Shown here: positions 42,338-52,374 of the stretch, piece after piece
Layout: the number at the start of each line of letters is the position of its first letter
Position numbering within the stretch: position 1 is the first letter of the stretch
From: Amorphophallus konjac
Taxonomy: Eukaryota > Streptophyta > Magnoliopsida > Alismatales > Araceae
DNA: 64,000 bases
Direction of reading: 5' to 3'
NCBI GenBank assembly: GCA_022559845.1
Contig: CM040128.1
Coordinates: forward strand, 221,077,643 to 221,141,642
The notes under the pieces: model-generated
Told to the model about the DNA's origin: nothing
Seen by the model: only the letters and a program-made list of their open reading frames with translations
Databases searched by the model: none
Made by a program: the position numbers and the translations under genes

Positions 42338-44081
42338 TGTTGACATGTTTTCCAACCTCTTTTTCCTTCCCTTACCTCCCTTTCCAAAAATATAAAAATA
42401 TGGAGACAAGCCAAACGAAGGAAAGAATTAAAGAGAGGGTAGAGGAGTGTCTGATCGTGATCGCCACCAAGGCTCCGAATGTAAACAAATACACCGTACC
42501 TTGGAAAAAAGGAGACACTCGCCTCAAAAATAGCACTGCGGAGATGAACGGTTCTGGAAGGGCCACTCTGTGAACTGCACGGTTGCTCGATAGACCGCTC
42601 GCCAGTGCTGAAGGAACGCGGGATGAAGCCTGGCTTAACAATAGAACGGTCCAGAGGAGGCCGCAGAGGGATGAAGAACGGCTCTGTGAAGACCGCTCTC
42701 ATACTCGAACAGACAGAAGGATGACCGCCCAATGTCACTAGGTTTTAAGTCGTAGGATCCAAACCTCCACCCCTTCCGGCCGGCCAGAAGGAATGGGCCC
42801 CGTGCTAGTACGATGCTGATCAGCAAAACACAATGAAAAACACAAAGGAAAACCCAAGATTAGAACTGTGAAGTGTAGTAACTATAAGAACAAACATATA
42901 TAAATATAATTAGTTGGAATGGGGGGTACCTGGGAGTTTTTAAACCCCTAGGGGCGTGGAAAACAACAGGAGGGTGTCTGTAATGAAGTGCAAGAGTGAA
43001 AAAATGTGGGAAAAGAGCTGAGAAATGAAGCATGCAATGACAAAAGAGATGGTGGGACCGTTAAATGAAGAGCCAAAACAATAAATACTAGCTGAACCGG
43101 AGGCTTATGTGGATGTATAAAGCCTCCCTCCCTGACTGTAGGTCGCTCGAAAATTTGGTAGGGCTTCGTCGTCGACCTTAAAATCTCCCCCTTTCAAAGC
43201 CTGGCCTTAGGGTCTATTTATAGAGCCCACAAAGCCAGCCCCGAAATTAGGGTTTCCAGTGAATTTTAGGTCAAGATAATAAAAGATAATCCGTAAATAA
43301 ATGAATTATCTTCCAACCAGTTCAAACGGCACCCCATTTGGTGGAGTATCCGCGGTGAAATGGGTGGAATAAGTTGAGGATAAAACCACGGATGAAGAGA
43401 GAAAAACCCTAAATTCTTCAGAAATCGGGCCATTGCACGGTCGTGCGATAGGCCGTCCAGACCACTGCATGGTCTGATGCCAGACCGTTCAACCCTATCG
43501 GTGGAAAATAAATAAACCAAGAAATAATCCAATTATCCATCGAACTGACCGAATATTTCACCGTTGGACTCTTATGGATTGAACAGTCCAATGATAGACC
43601 ACTCAATTAATGGGGCGGCCTAGGGCCAACCGTTCAGAGCCTGTCGGTGATAAATCCAAATAAAATAGATAAATAGATAATTATCTATAAAACCGACAGC
43701 TTAGGGACTCTAGGAACTGGACGACCATATGAACACCGTTCCATTAATTTGGACGGCCACACAAGGACCGTTTAACAGCTTGTCGGTGGAAATCAGAAAA
43801 TCACCCAAATATCCGATAAATAGATGAACGGCTCACCATCAACCGCTCATTGACTGAACGGCCGAGAATTTGACCGCGCAAAGGTTGGACGCTTAAAAGG
43901 TGATAAATCAAGACCCATTAAGCCTTGAATTGAAGCAGACCTAGTCAGGGAGGGAGGTACCCATAAAATGGGCCCAAGGACATGCCTGAAAATAGCCCAA
44001 TGAGTAATGGACAACTTGAGGCATCAAAAAATGATAGTAAGAGAAATGACTCAACTTATCGATAAAAAATGGGTGTCAACA
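42338..44081 (-). repeat. C1 5' LTR
   Basis: 1744 bp bounded by TGTTGAC and GTCAACA (perfect 7-bp inverted ends). TATA box CTATAAATAG at 43214-43223 (minus). ACGGTC/GACCGT hairpins lie at about 42547-42700 (R/U5) and 43436-43878 (U3). Confidence 0.85.
43436..43878. repeat. Paired-hairpin repeats in C1 U3
   Basis: Four pairs, starting at 43436/43467, 43581/43613, 43719/43751 and 43826/43856. The first three pairs are embedded in diverged tandem units of about 140 bp, each followed by a CTGTCGGTG-like word. Two further pairs lie at 42547/42578 and 42643/42676 in U5. Confidence 0.85.
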
Positions 44082-44140
44082 CTGTCTAGTCCAAAAAGAA
44101 AAATAGAATTCAGGAGATAAGCTTAGTCTAGGTATAGAGG
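44082..44140. other. Flank between C1 and B
   Basis: Short A-rich stretch ending in B's target duplication agagg (44136-44140). It continues at 55278 and is probably 3' flank of C2's coding region. There is no polypurine tract next to C1's LTR. Confidence 0.5.
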
Positions 44141-44921
44141 TGAAGAGGCGAAATCTCGCACTTGTATCTTGAGCGGACTGTGGATCACCTGAAGATGAAC
44201 TGCAAGACAGGGAAACGTATCAGAGGGCCCAGGGGGTTTCCTTGGGGTAAAACCCTCCGATGGCTAAGTCAGTAGAGCTATGGTGGAAGCGATAATGGGG
44301 AGGAGAAAAGCTAGTGCGCGAGATTCCTCTCCACCAGAAGGTGAAGCGGATTGCTCAGGAGTTTGGGTATATGAGTACCTGAATGGCTCTCTTTTTCCAT
44401 CGGAGGGTATCCCTAGTTTAAATAGTGTGCCACCTTCAGGAGTCTTGCCAGCTGAGGGGTCTCCGGCGGGAGTTACGTCCTCAACGTGGGCTTTCATGGC
44501 CTCATCGTGGGAACGTTATCGCCTTGAAGTCCGGCGGTTTCTTGACTCCCCTATCCGTTGGGGACTCTTAACGGCAGCACGAACGGATGATATTTGGTCT
44601 GGCCGAGCTCTTGAAACGCCAGCCCTGCCCGGGCGATGGGCATAGCTCGGCGAAAGAGGGGTCGGATAGGTCGGCGAATGCCTGTCTCTCCCGGGCGGGG
44701 AAAATGGCTTGGGCCGGACCTTCCTTATGACCTGACCATCACTCGGGCCCTCCGAGCCTAGGGGCCGCCGGGGAGAGTTGGTTCCTCGAGTGTTTGTTTA
44801 TTGGGCTTTTCTTTTCCTGAGTGGGCCCTGTGGGCTGTCACCCAGGTGGGCTTGCCTCCTTGGACCCTGTTGGGTCTAGTTGGGCTGCTCTTTGGGTGGG
44901 CTACAGAAATCCCCCTCTCCA
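44141..44921 (-). repeat. Element B 3' LTR
   Basis: Adjacent 44922-44945 is purine-rich on the minus strand (GGAGTAGGAGGGGGACAAG), in polypurine-tract position. Confidence 0.95.
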
Positions 44922-45132
44922 CTTGTCCCCCTCCTACTCCCGAGCCATGAAGGCTCGGTCGAGTAGCTTTTGAGGCTTTGGACCGGCGTGGCTCAGGTGG
45001 GTGGAATTCTGTTGGCGTGATGGAGCCACATGTAGTGGTTGCCTGGGCCCGTAATGATGATCCTGACGGATTTGAACTGAAGGGGCCCCCCTTTTCTCAG
45101 AGCACGGAACGACGCGCCGCCTTCCTCCAGGG

Positions 45133-45142
45133 TTTTATAGGC
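45133..45142 (+). promoter_or_regulatory. Candidate promoter of the accessory ORF in B
   Basis: TTTTATAGGCG about 80 bp upstream of the ATG at 45219. Copy A has GGATATAGGCG at the same distance. It is conserved in position, on the strand opposite to gag-pol. Confidence 0.35.
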
Positions 45143-45218
45143 GTTGGGCGCTGTTCGTCGTTCTAGGCTTCTCAGGGTTTTGGGCTTTCCTTAGTTTCTT
45201 TGCTTCTGGCGCTCCTTG

Positions 45219-47812
45219 ATGCGCCGTGAGGGCACAGTGGAGGCGCAGAGTCTTGCGGCGGCGTTTGAGGAGTTGGCGAGGATAACCGCAGAGGTGATCC
45301 GGCAACTTCCTTCCCCTCCGGAGTCTTCAAGCTCGCGCGAGGGATTGTCTTCCGACTCGATGGCTGGTCTGCCTTTGGAAATCGGGCAGGTGAGGCGGGA
45401 GCCCATCTCCAACTGCAGCGAGTTGGGGGAGGCCGAGGTGAGGAAGCTGGAGCATCGCTTTCGCTTGCCTCTCAGGTACAGCTTTGCTGTCGCCGCCCCG
45501 TATGAGACGAGTCTGGACAGCCGTATGGGGCACATTTGCACTTTCCTTCTGGCTTGGAAGAGTGGGTTCCGCCTTCCCTTCGAGCCTCTGGTACTCCAGC
45601 TTCTCGAGTTTTTCTGGTTTTCGCCTATTCAGTTGGTGGCCAACTCATATCTCCTTCTTTCCACCTTTCGGATTCTCTGTCGTCAGCACGACATTTTTCC
45701 TTCCTTGGACCTCTTTCATTATTTTTTCGAGTTGAAAGCGCACCCGTCGGTGGGGAAGGGCTTTTACTTCATTCAGGCGAGGAGGAACAGGAGTTGCATC
45801 TCCCTCGCTGTGAAGGACTCCTCGCACAAGGGGTGGAAGACCCAATTCTTCTGGGTGAAGGCGGAGGCGACGGACGAGTTTTGGAGATGTCCGATCTCGC
45901 CCAATTTTCATCCGAATCTTCCCCCTCGCCCGGAGGAGTTCCCTTCCCACGTGGAGCGGCCGGCCGCTCGTCTGCTGGGTAACCGCCAGTCGACCGAGGA
46001 GCTGGTGATGCCGGAGAACATCGAACGGTGCTTGCTTACGCGGTTGACGTCGACAGGTACCGCTCTCGAGGCTCTTCTCCTGGGATGGCAGTTACTTTCT
46101 TTCTCCTGATCGGGTCTTCTCCCTCTGTGGCAGACGTTAGGCAGGAACCTCTGGAGGAAGCTGCTGAGGTCATTGATCTGGGAGATGACTCGGCGGCCGA
46201 TGAACCAGATGCTTCTGCGAGTCGCGCCCAAGCCCGAGATAAGGGCAAGGGGGTGGCTCCCGAGGGATCTTCACGGCCAACTGGTACAAAGCGCAAGGAT
46301 CCCACGACGAGAAAGTTGCGGGAGGCCGTGAAGGCCAAGAAACGGGCCAAGAAGGTCGGTCTTCCTCCTACCGCCGGGGGCGACTCCGGCTCGGCGGCGC
46401 TCCCCTCTTGGGGGCAAGATGGGGCCGACCCCTCGGGGCTAGCTCCCCCACCTGCCAGGCGAGAAGGGGCCGAGGAGACCGGGGGCCCATCAGAGGGCGG
46501 CGATGGGTCGGCTCTCCCCCCCACGGAGGCAGAGGGGGCCGATGTTGAAGTAGCTGGCGCCGAGGCCGGGGGATCGGCCGAAGGCGGGGATGTCTCGGTC
46601 GGCGAGGTGCGGGCCGAGACAGGCAGGGCTGGGGGTTCACCCGCTAGGGCGTTGCAGCCCCAGGTGCTTGGAGCTCCCGGCACGGTCGGTCCCGCGGCGC
46701 CGGTCGAGGTTGGGAGTTCGCCCGGGGAGGCGTCGCAACCCCAACCGACCGTGGCGCGCGAGGCGGTTGGTTCCGTTGCTCAGGCGGATTCTTCTGGCGG
46801 GGTGTTCGGGCGGAGCGGTCCCCTCTGTCGGAGCCCTTGGAAAGGCTCGGCATTACGGGTGACCTGTCGGGTCTGCCAGTTGATTGCCGCAAGGACGAAG
46901 GGGGGAGAAAGACGCAATACCCCCCCCTGGGATCCTTGATGTCCTGATGGAGGGCGGCCTGGTCATAGCTCGGTCGGCGGCTTTGATGGCGGAGGCGCAC
47001 GCCCGGACGGAGGCGGAGCGGTCGAACCTTGCCTGGACCCTTGGGGGCTGCGAGAGGAAACTGGCCCGACTCAAGGGGGAGCATGAGGGGCTCCGGCAGG
47101 AGTTCTCCGCGTTCCGGGAGGTGGCGCGGGCGAGCCGACTGGAAGCCGGGGTGCTGACCGAATAGCTCGCCAAGACCCGAGAGTCTCTTGAGAGGACAAG
47201 CCGATCCCTGGAGGAGGAGCGTCTGCGTCGCCTCGAGCTAGACAATCGCTGGGAGCTTGAACGCGCCGAGCTGCTAGATCGGGCGGAGGTGGCGGAGCGT
47301 CTTCGAGCTGAGGCTGAGGCGGACCGGGCCCGGGCAGAGGAGCGTGCGACCGAGGCGGAGCGGGCTCGGGTCGAGCTCGTCGGAAGGGCGGGGCAGGTCG
47401 AGGCGGAGGCAATCGAGCGTTACAGGAGCTCGGATGCTTACTCGGCCGACCTGGTGGAAGCCGCCCTACCCTATTACGAGGTAGCACTCACCGGGGTGCT
47501 CGAAAGGGGTTCAAGCAGGGCTATCGCCGGGCGGTGGACTACGCTGATGAGTAAAACTCCGCGATCGAGTTCCCCTTCGGCCAGTGTTATGACTCGGATG
47601 AGTCGGTTTCCAGCTCTTCCTCGTCGGTCGGGGGAGATTCGGAGGGGTCGCCTCCATCGGGGTCACCGGCTCCGGGCGTTTCGGGAGGGCTCACGACCAA
47701 GACAGTTCTCGCACAAGCGAGGTCAGTGTCCGAGCCGGCCGTCACCGAAGGCGCCGGGGGTGACGCGTCTCCTTCCGCCATTCCCGAATGTCGAAGTGGG
47801 CCCGAGGCCTGA
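45219..47812 (+). pseudogene. Accessory ORF of element B, two exons, opposite to gag-pol (a few lesions)
   Basis: Exon 1 (ATG 45219 to 46056, 279 codons plus one base) is fully open. It has an alpha-helical N-terminus (LAAAFEELARITAEVIRQL), then the conserved domain with FLLAWKSGFRLPFEPLVLQL, FHYFFELKAHPSVGKGFY and SHKGWKTQFFW, ending in NIERCLLTRL. After the 77-nt intron, exon 2 continues with EVIDLGDDSAADE, a nuclear-signal-like KRKDP...KAKKRAKKVG, an Ala/Gly/Pro/Glu linker, a coiled coil (about 47000-47440) and SSDAYSADLVEAALPYYE. Lesions: frameshift near 46870-46940, TAG at 47163 (CAG in A's frame) and a frameshift near 47510. The natural end is at 47812 (SGPEA, as in A). It resembles the plant 'gypsy-type transposon' family. 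Function unknown; the mix of acidic, basic and coiled-coil regions suggests a nuclear, oligomeric protein (inference). Confidence 0.82.
46057..46133 (+). other. Predicted 77-nt GT-AG intron in the accessory ORF (copy B)
   Basis: Exon end GTCGACAG, intron start GTACCG, C/T-rich 3' part, intron end CTCTGTGGCAG, next exon ACGTTAGG. Unspliced reading hits a TGA at 46107. Splicing joins the phase-1 exon 1 to the frame open from 46136 to 46939. 77 nt is near the lower limit for plant introns. Confidence 0.8.
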
Positions 47813-48162
47813 TGTACTTTGCCTCCTTCCCTTTTTGTCTCTCTTCCCTCTTTTTATAAGGTTTCCTTTTGGTGTGATAATAAATGACTTGCTCCGTTTG
47901 AGTACCATCCTTGCCGTGATTTGGTTGGCGGATCTTGAGTAGTTGGGAGGTGCCGATATGTCCTGCGTGGTTTTTGCACGTAGTTTTGGTAGGCTTCTGA
48001 CGGGACGTCTTTCCGTTCCCTCATGCTTTGAATGTCAGGCCGCTTCGTGAATCCCGCTAGGGCGGGGGACGAGGAGTTGGAGGTGACTGTTCAGGGGAGA
48101 AATCCTTTGGCGTGTTTCCGAGGGGGGGGGGGGTCATTTAAGGCGTGTAGCCTCCTTTGGCC

Positions 48163-48170
48163 TATAAGAA
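48163..48170 (+). promoter_or_regulatory. Second plus-strand TATA box of element B
   Basis: TATAAGAA within GCCTATAAGAAGG. Counterpart of 7933-7940 in A. Shared upstream context CATTTAAGG...TGTAGCCTCC. Confidence 0.45.
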
Positions 48171-48272
48171 GGACCGAAAGGCGCCCTTTCCTCTTCACTG
48201 CATGGGATGTTCTCTAACAGTCTTTCCTCGCTCCTTCCTCTTCACTCTGCGTTGTGCCCTTGTATTTGGAGC

Positions 48273-48338
48273 ATGGAGGATCCTTCGGAGGGCGACGCCG
48301 CCGACGACGGGGAGCGGCAGGCTCCCGCTGCCCTATAA
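48273..48338 (+). CDS. Small ORF behind the second TATA (21 aa)
   Basis: MEDPSEGDAADDGERQ..., sharing its acidic start with the ORF at 8039 in A. Ends early at TAA. Possibly the start of a decayed gene. Confidence 0.25.
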   Translation: MEDPSEGDAADDGERQAPAAL

Positions 48339-49029
48339 TGTTGAATGGGTCCCACGGTCGCCGCGCGTGCACGAGACGGGTCCGACGGTCGCCGCGCGGA
48401 TCTGGGGAGGACTTCGGCGTGTGGAACCACGCCGTTGGCCTCTTCTTAGCTCCGGCGAGGCTTCCGGGTGGACGCCGAGGCGGAGGACGGATGGGGGCAT
48501 CAGGGGAGCCCGCCGTCACTTCCCTCCGTGTGAGGGGAGGAGGCGTATCAAGCTCCCTCCTCACCGAAGCCTTCCTCCGTCTGCAGCCTCTTTCTCCCTC
48601 TTCTGCTCTTCATTTCTTTCACTCTTCGAGGGCTGTTTGCTCTCTCCTTCCTTCCAAGGAGTTGGCAGATTGGAAGAGGGGAGGCTTTCACGGCGCTACT
48701 TTTTCCTGGTTGTTGCCAACTTGGGAGGTATCCTTCCTCAACGTTTAAAGGTGGCCTTCCTCCTGCAATCCCTCTGTCACCTTTGTCACGGGCCACCCGA
48801 GGCAACTGGCTTGACCACCTCTTGTCCGAGCCAGTTTCCGCACGAGGCAGAGTCAGTGGCTGGACGCGAGGAGATCAAGACCGAGTCAGTCGAGCGATGA
48901 CCCCTTGAGGCGGTGTTAGATGGATTTTTACTTTTTGCTATGTGATGTACTGGCATTTGCCTATCTGATGTACCAATGGTTTGGAATGAAAAGAAAAGGG
49001 ATTTATTCCGTCCATCTTGCTGTACAATT

Positions 49030-50832
49030 TCAAAAATAGAATTTGCGTAGTGCGGCTGCGTTCCATGTCCGAGGAATAGGTTCCCCTTTCATTGTCGCTA
49101 ACCTGTACGCACCTTTTTCGAGCGTCTGGACCACTCGGTAGGGGCCTTCCCAGTTGGGGGATAGCTTGCCCGCCGCCTCTAGTGGTCGAGAGGCTTCGGC
49201 CTTCCTGAGGACGAAGTCCCCCAGTTGGAAACGTCTGTCTCGGACCTTGGCGTTGTAGTATCGAGTGAGGCGGCGCTGGTACTCCGTTGCTCGGACGTTC
49301 GCGATCTCTCGGAGTTCGTCTGCCAGGTCGAGGTTCTCGAGCAATTTTTGCCCGTTTGCCTCGAGTGAGAAGCTGATCACCCGGAGAGACGGATTGTCGA
49401 TCTCCAATGGAACGACGGCTTCGGTGCCATATACCAACTGAAAAGGGCTTTCACCGGTTGCCGTCCTAGGGGTTGTTCGGTGCGACCACAGTACGCTAGG
49501 CAATTCCTCGAGCCAGCTACCCTTAGCCTTGCCGAGTCTGGTTTTTATGCCTTTCAAGATAGTCTTGTTGGCATTTTCAACCAGCCCGTTGGCCTGAGGG
49601 TGGGCAACCGAAGTGAAGTGGTTGCGGATATTTAGGTCGGCGCATCTGTCTCGGAAATACCGAGAGTCGAATTGCCAGCCGTTATCACTCACTATCACTC
49701 GGGGGACGCCAATGCGACAAATGATCGATTTCCACACAAAGCCCCAAACGACTGTCTCGGTGATCCTTGCCGTAGCCTCGGCCTCGATCCACTTGGTGAA
49801 GTAGTCGATGGCGACGATGATGAACTTCTTCTGGGACTGGGCCGTCGAGAATGGCCCAAGGATATCGATTCCCCACCAAGCGAAAGGGTAAGGCTCGGCT
49901 AGGGTGACAAGTTCCGCGGCCGGTTGATGGACCAAGTGGTCGAACCGCTGGCATCGGTCGCATTGTTGAACATAGGTCGAGCAGTCGCGCTGCAGGGTGG
50001 GCCACCAGTACCGCTGTCGTAACAGGATTCTGGCCAGCGACCTTGCCCCTGAGTGCGCTCCGCATAGGCCTTCATGAATCTCCTGGATGGCTCTGCTCGC
50101 TTCGTCGGGACCGAGGCACTTTAGGAGGGGACCGGAGAACGATCTTCGGTAGAGAGTGTTGTCGAAGATGACGAAGCGCCGAGCTTGATACTTCATTCGG
50201 CGGGCTTCTCGAGGGTCGGAGGGCTCTTGGGAGTCTTGTAGCCAGGACAGGTAGGGGGAGCGCCAGTCACTTGGAGTGGCCGAGTCAACAGCGAGGAGCT
50301 CCGTGTCGATGCTCGGGCGCTCTATCTCTTCTAGGAGGACCGATCGTGTACCTTCTGGGTCTAGGGAGGAGGCCAATCGAGAGAGGGCGTCCGCCCGAGA
50401 GTTTTGCTCCCGAGCTATCCGGACTACCCCAAATTCCTCGAACTGTTGGGCCAGGCTCCGGACCAACTGAAGGTATTTGATCATAGGTGCCTCCCGAGCC
50501 TCGTACTCACCGTTGACCTGACCTGCGACTAGTTGGGAGTCGGTGTGGATCCTGACTCGCTCAACCCCCAGCCGTCGGGCCATGCGTGCTCCCGAGATAA
50601 GGGCCTCGTACTCGGAAGCATTGTTAGATGCCTGAAAGTTGAATTTCAAGGCGTACTGTAGCTCTATCCCTTCGGGGGACCCCAGGAGGATCCCTACACC
50701 GCTGCTCGCCGAATTGGACGATCCGTCGATGAACAGTTCCCAGGTTGGCCCGGCCGTGGTCGGAGGCCTATCCTCGGTGGGGATGGTGCTTTCGGCAATG
50801 AAGTCGGTGAGCACTTGGCCTTTGATTGTTGA
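49030..50832 (-). pseudogene. pol: Element B archaeal-type RNase H and integrase (open 594 codons after one stop)
   Basis: RNase H: WELFIDGSSNSASSGVGIL, ASNNASEYEALISGARMA and HTDSQLVAGQVNGEY. Integrase: zinc finger HEGLCGAH...CDRCQRF, core WGIDILGPF, VSDNGWQFDSRYF and ANGLVENANK (D, D, E all present), GPY/F-type LSPNWEGPYRVVQTL. Ends LRKFYF at 49030. A single TGA at about 50830 separates it from RT in the same frame. Confidence 0.93.
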
Positions 50833-52374
50833 TCACGGCCGGTACGAGATGTCGTAGGCCCCGAGCATAATGGCCCATTTGACGAGTCGCCCTGAGGCCT
50901 CGGGGTGGGCCAGAATCTTCTTCAACGGCTCGCCGGTTAGCACGGTGATGGGGTGCCCCTGGAAGTAGGGTCGGAGGTGCCTTGCGGAGGTAACCAACGC
51001 TAGCACGAGTTTCTCGGTTGCGGGGTACCTCCGTTCGGCCTCATTGAGCACCTTGCTGGTGTAGTAGACCGGTCTTTCGATCCCCGAGTCATTTCTGACT
51101 AGGACCGAGCTGACCGTGGATGGCGTCGCCGAGAGGTAGAGCAGCAAGACTTCACCTGGGACGGGCTTGGAGAGCACCGGTGGCGAAGCCAGGAACTTCT
51201 TAAGCTCGGGGAATGCTGTCTGGCACTCCTCATCCCATGCGAACGTAGCAGATGCTAGCTTGGGTCCCCTCATTAGTTTGAAGAAGGGCAAGCATCGTTC
51301 GGCCATACGGGACAGGAAGCGGCTGAGAGCGGCCACACGCCCTGCCAGACGCTGAACGTCTTTAATGCATGTGGGCGGGCGCATGTCCAGGATGGCCTGG
51401 ACTTTGTCGGGGTTGGCTTCGATCCCGCGTTGAGTGACCAGGAAACCCAGGAACTTCCCGGATTTTACTCCAAAGGCGCACTTGGCAGGGTTGAGCTTCA
51501 TGTTGTACTTCAGGAGGGTGCCGAAGGTTTCGGCAAGGTCGATGAAGTGGTCTTGGGCCTTAGGGGTCTTGACGAGCATGTCGTCAATGTAAGCCTCGAC
51601 GTTCTGACCTAGCTGTCCCTCGAACATGTGATTTACCAGTCGCTGATATGTGGCTCCGGCGTTCTTCAACCCGAAGGGCATCCGGGTGTAGCAGTACACG
51701 CCACAGTCGGTGATGAAGGTGGTCTTCTCGACGTCTTCTGGATTCATTCTGATCTGGTGATAACCTGAATAGGCATCCAGAAAACTGAGTATCTCGTTGC
51801 CCGAGGTTGAATCAACCAATTGGTCGATCCTCGGTAGCGGATAGCAGTCCTTGGGGGTAGCCTTATTCAGATCGGTGAAGTCCACGCACATTCGCCATTT
51901 GTCTGTAGTTTTTGGCACCAGGACGACATTGGCTAGCCACGTAGGGTACAGGACTGGTCTGAAGAGGCCAGTCTCTTGTCCCTTGGTGACCTGCGCCTTG
52001 ATGATCGCCTGCTTCTAGGGCGCATGCTTCCTCCTCCGTTGCTGTACGGGCCTCACGGTGGGGTCGAGGCTGAGCTTGTGCATCACGGTCTTCTCTGGTA
52101 TGCCAGGGAGTTGATCATCGGACCAAGCAAAGACCTGAACGTACTCAGAAAGGAATTTTTTGTATTGTTGCTGTTCCATGGGTGGTAGGTCGGCTCCGAT
52201 CCTTACTCCGAGGGCCGGGTCATCGTTTAGGAATACCGTTAGCAATTCGCCACCGGGCTCAACGGTTACGGTCTTCCCTTCGAATCCCTTGGGGCCCTTA
52301 TCTCCCCCGTCTGGCCTTGAGGCTTCCACCGAGATGTTGTAGCACCTTCTAGCCGTGGCCTGGTTACCTCGGAC
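50833..52374 (-). pseudogene. pol: Element B reverse transcriptase and Gypsy RNase H
   Basis: 51918-50833 is open: MCVDFTDLNKATPKDCYPLP, SFLDAYSGYHQIRM, MPFGLKNAGATYQRL, EAYIDDMLVKTP (YIDD, usual in this clade), FLGFLVTQRGIEANPDK, then FAWDEECQTAF and RPVYYTSKVLNEAERRYPAT. Upstream 52329-52015 (FLSEYVQVFAWSDDQLPGI) is in the same frame after a TAG at 52015. Another TAA at 52375 ends the protease part. Confidence 0.92.

Larger units (their letters stand above)
27087..44081 (-). mobile_element. Element C1: Ogre-like Tat Ty3/gypsy element with G-patch domain, 3' part missing
   Basis: From right to left: 5' LTR (42338-44081), primer site, long leader, gag, protease, G-patch, spacer, RT, RNase H, then the start of the archaeal-type RNase H, where element F cuts in at 27086. 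Integrase and the 3' LTR must lie left of the window or be lost. Split by element D (29173-36862, plus the ctagg duplication). Same family as C2 (55829-64000). Confidence 0.88.
47813..49029. other. Element B spacer between accessory ORF and integrase end
   Basis: Holds a G13 run (about 48121-48133), a TATA box (48163-48170, plus), a 21-aa ORF (48273-48338) and GC-rich sequence with overlapping ORFs on both strands that I do not support. The 3' end is T-rich, with GTACAATTTCAAAAATAG next to the integrase stop. Confidence 0.6.

Noticed and set aside
42338..44081. This LTR as a shared LTR of tandem C1 and C2 (recombination product)
   Set aside because: The sequence right of 44081 has no polypurine tract on the element strand, so it looks like C1's flank, not C2's internal 3' end. 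Not excluded outright.
47289..47942. 217-aa plus-strand ORF as one protein
   Set aside because: Only its first part is the coiled-coil frame of the accessory gene; after about 47510 it reads a shifted, unconserved frame compared with copy A.
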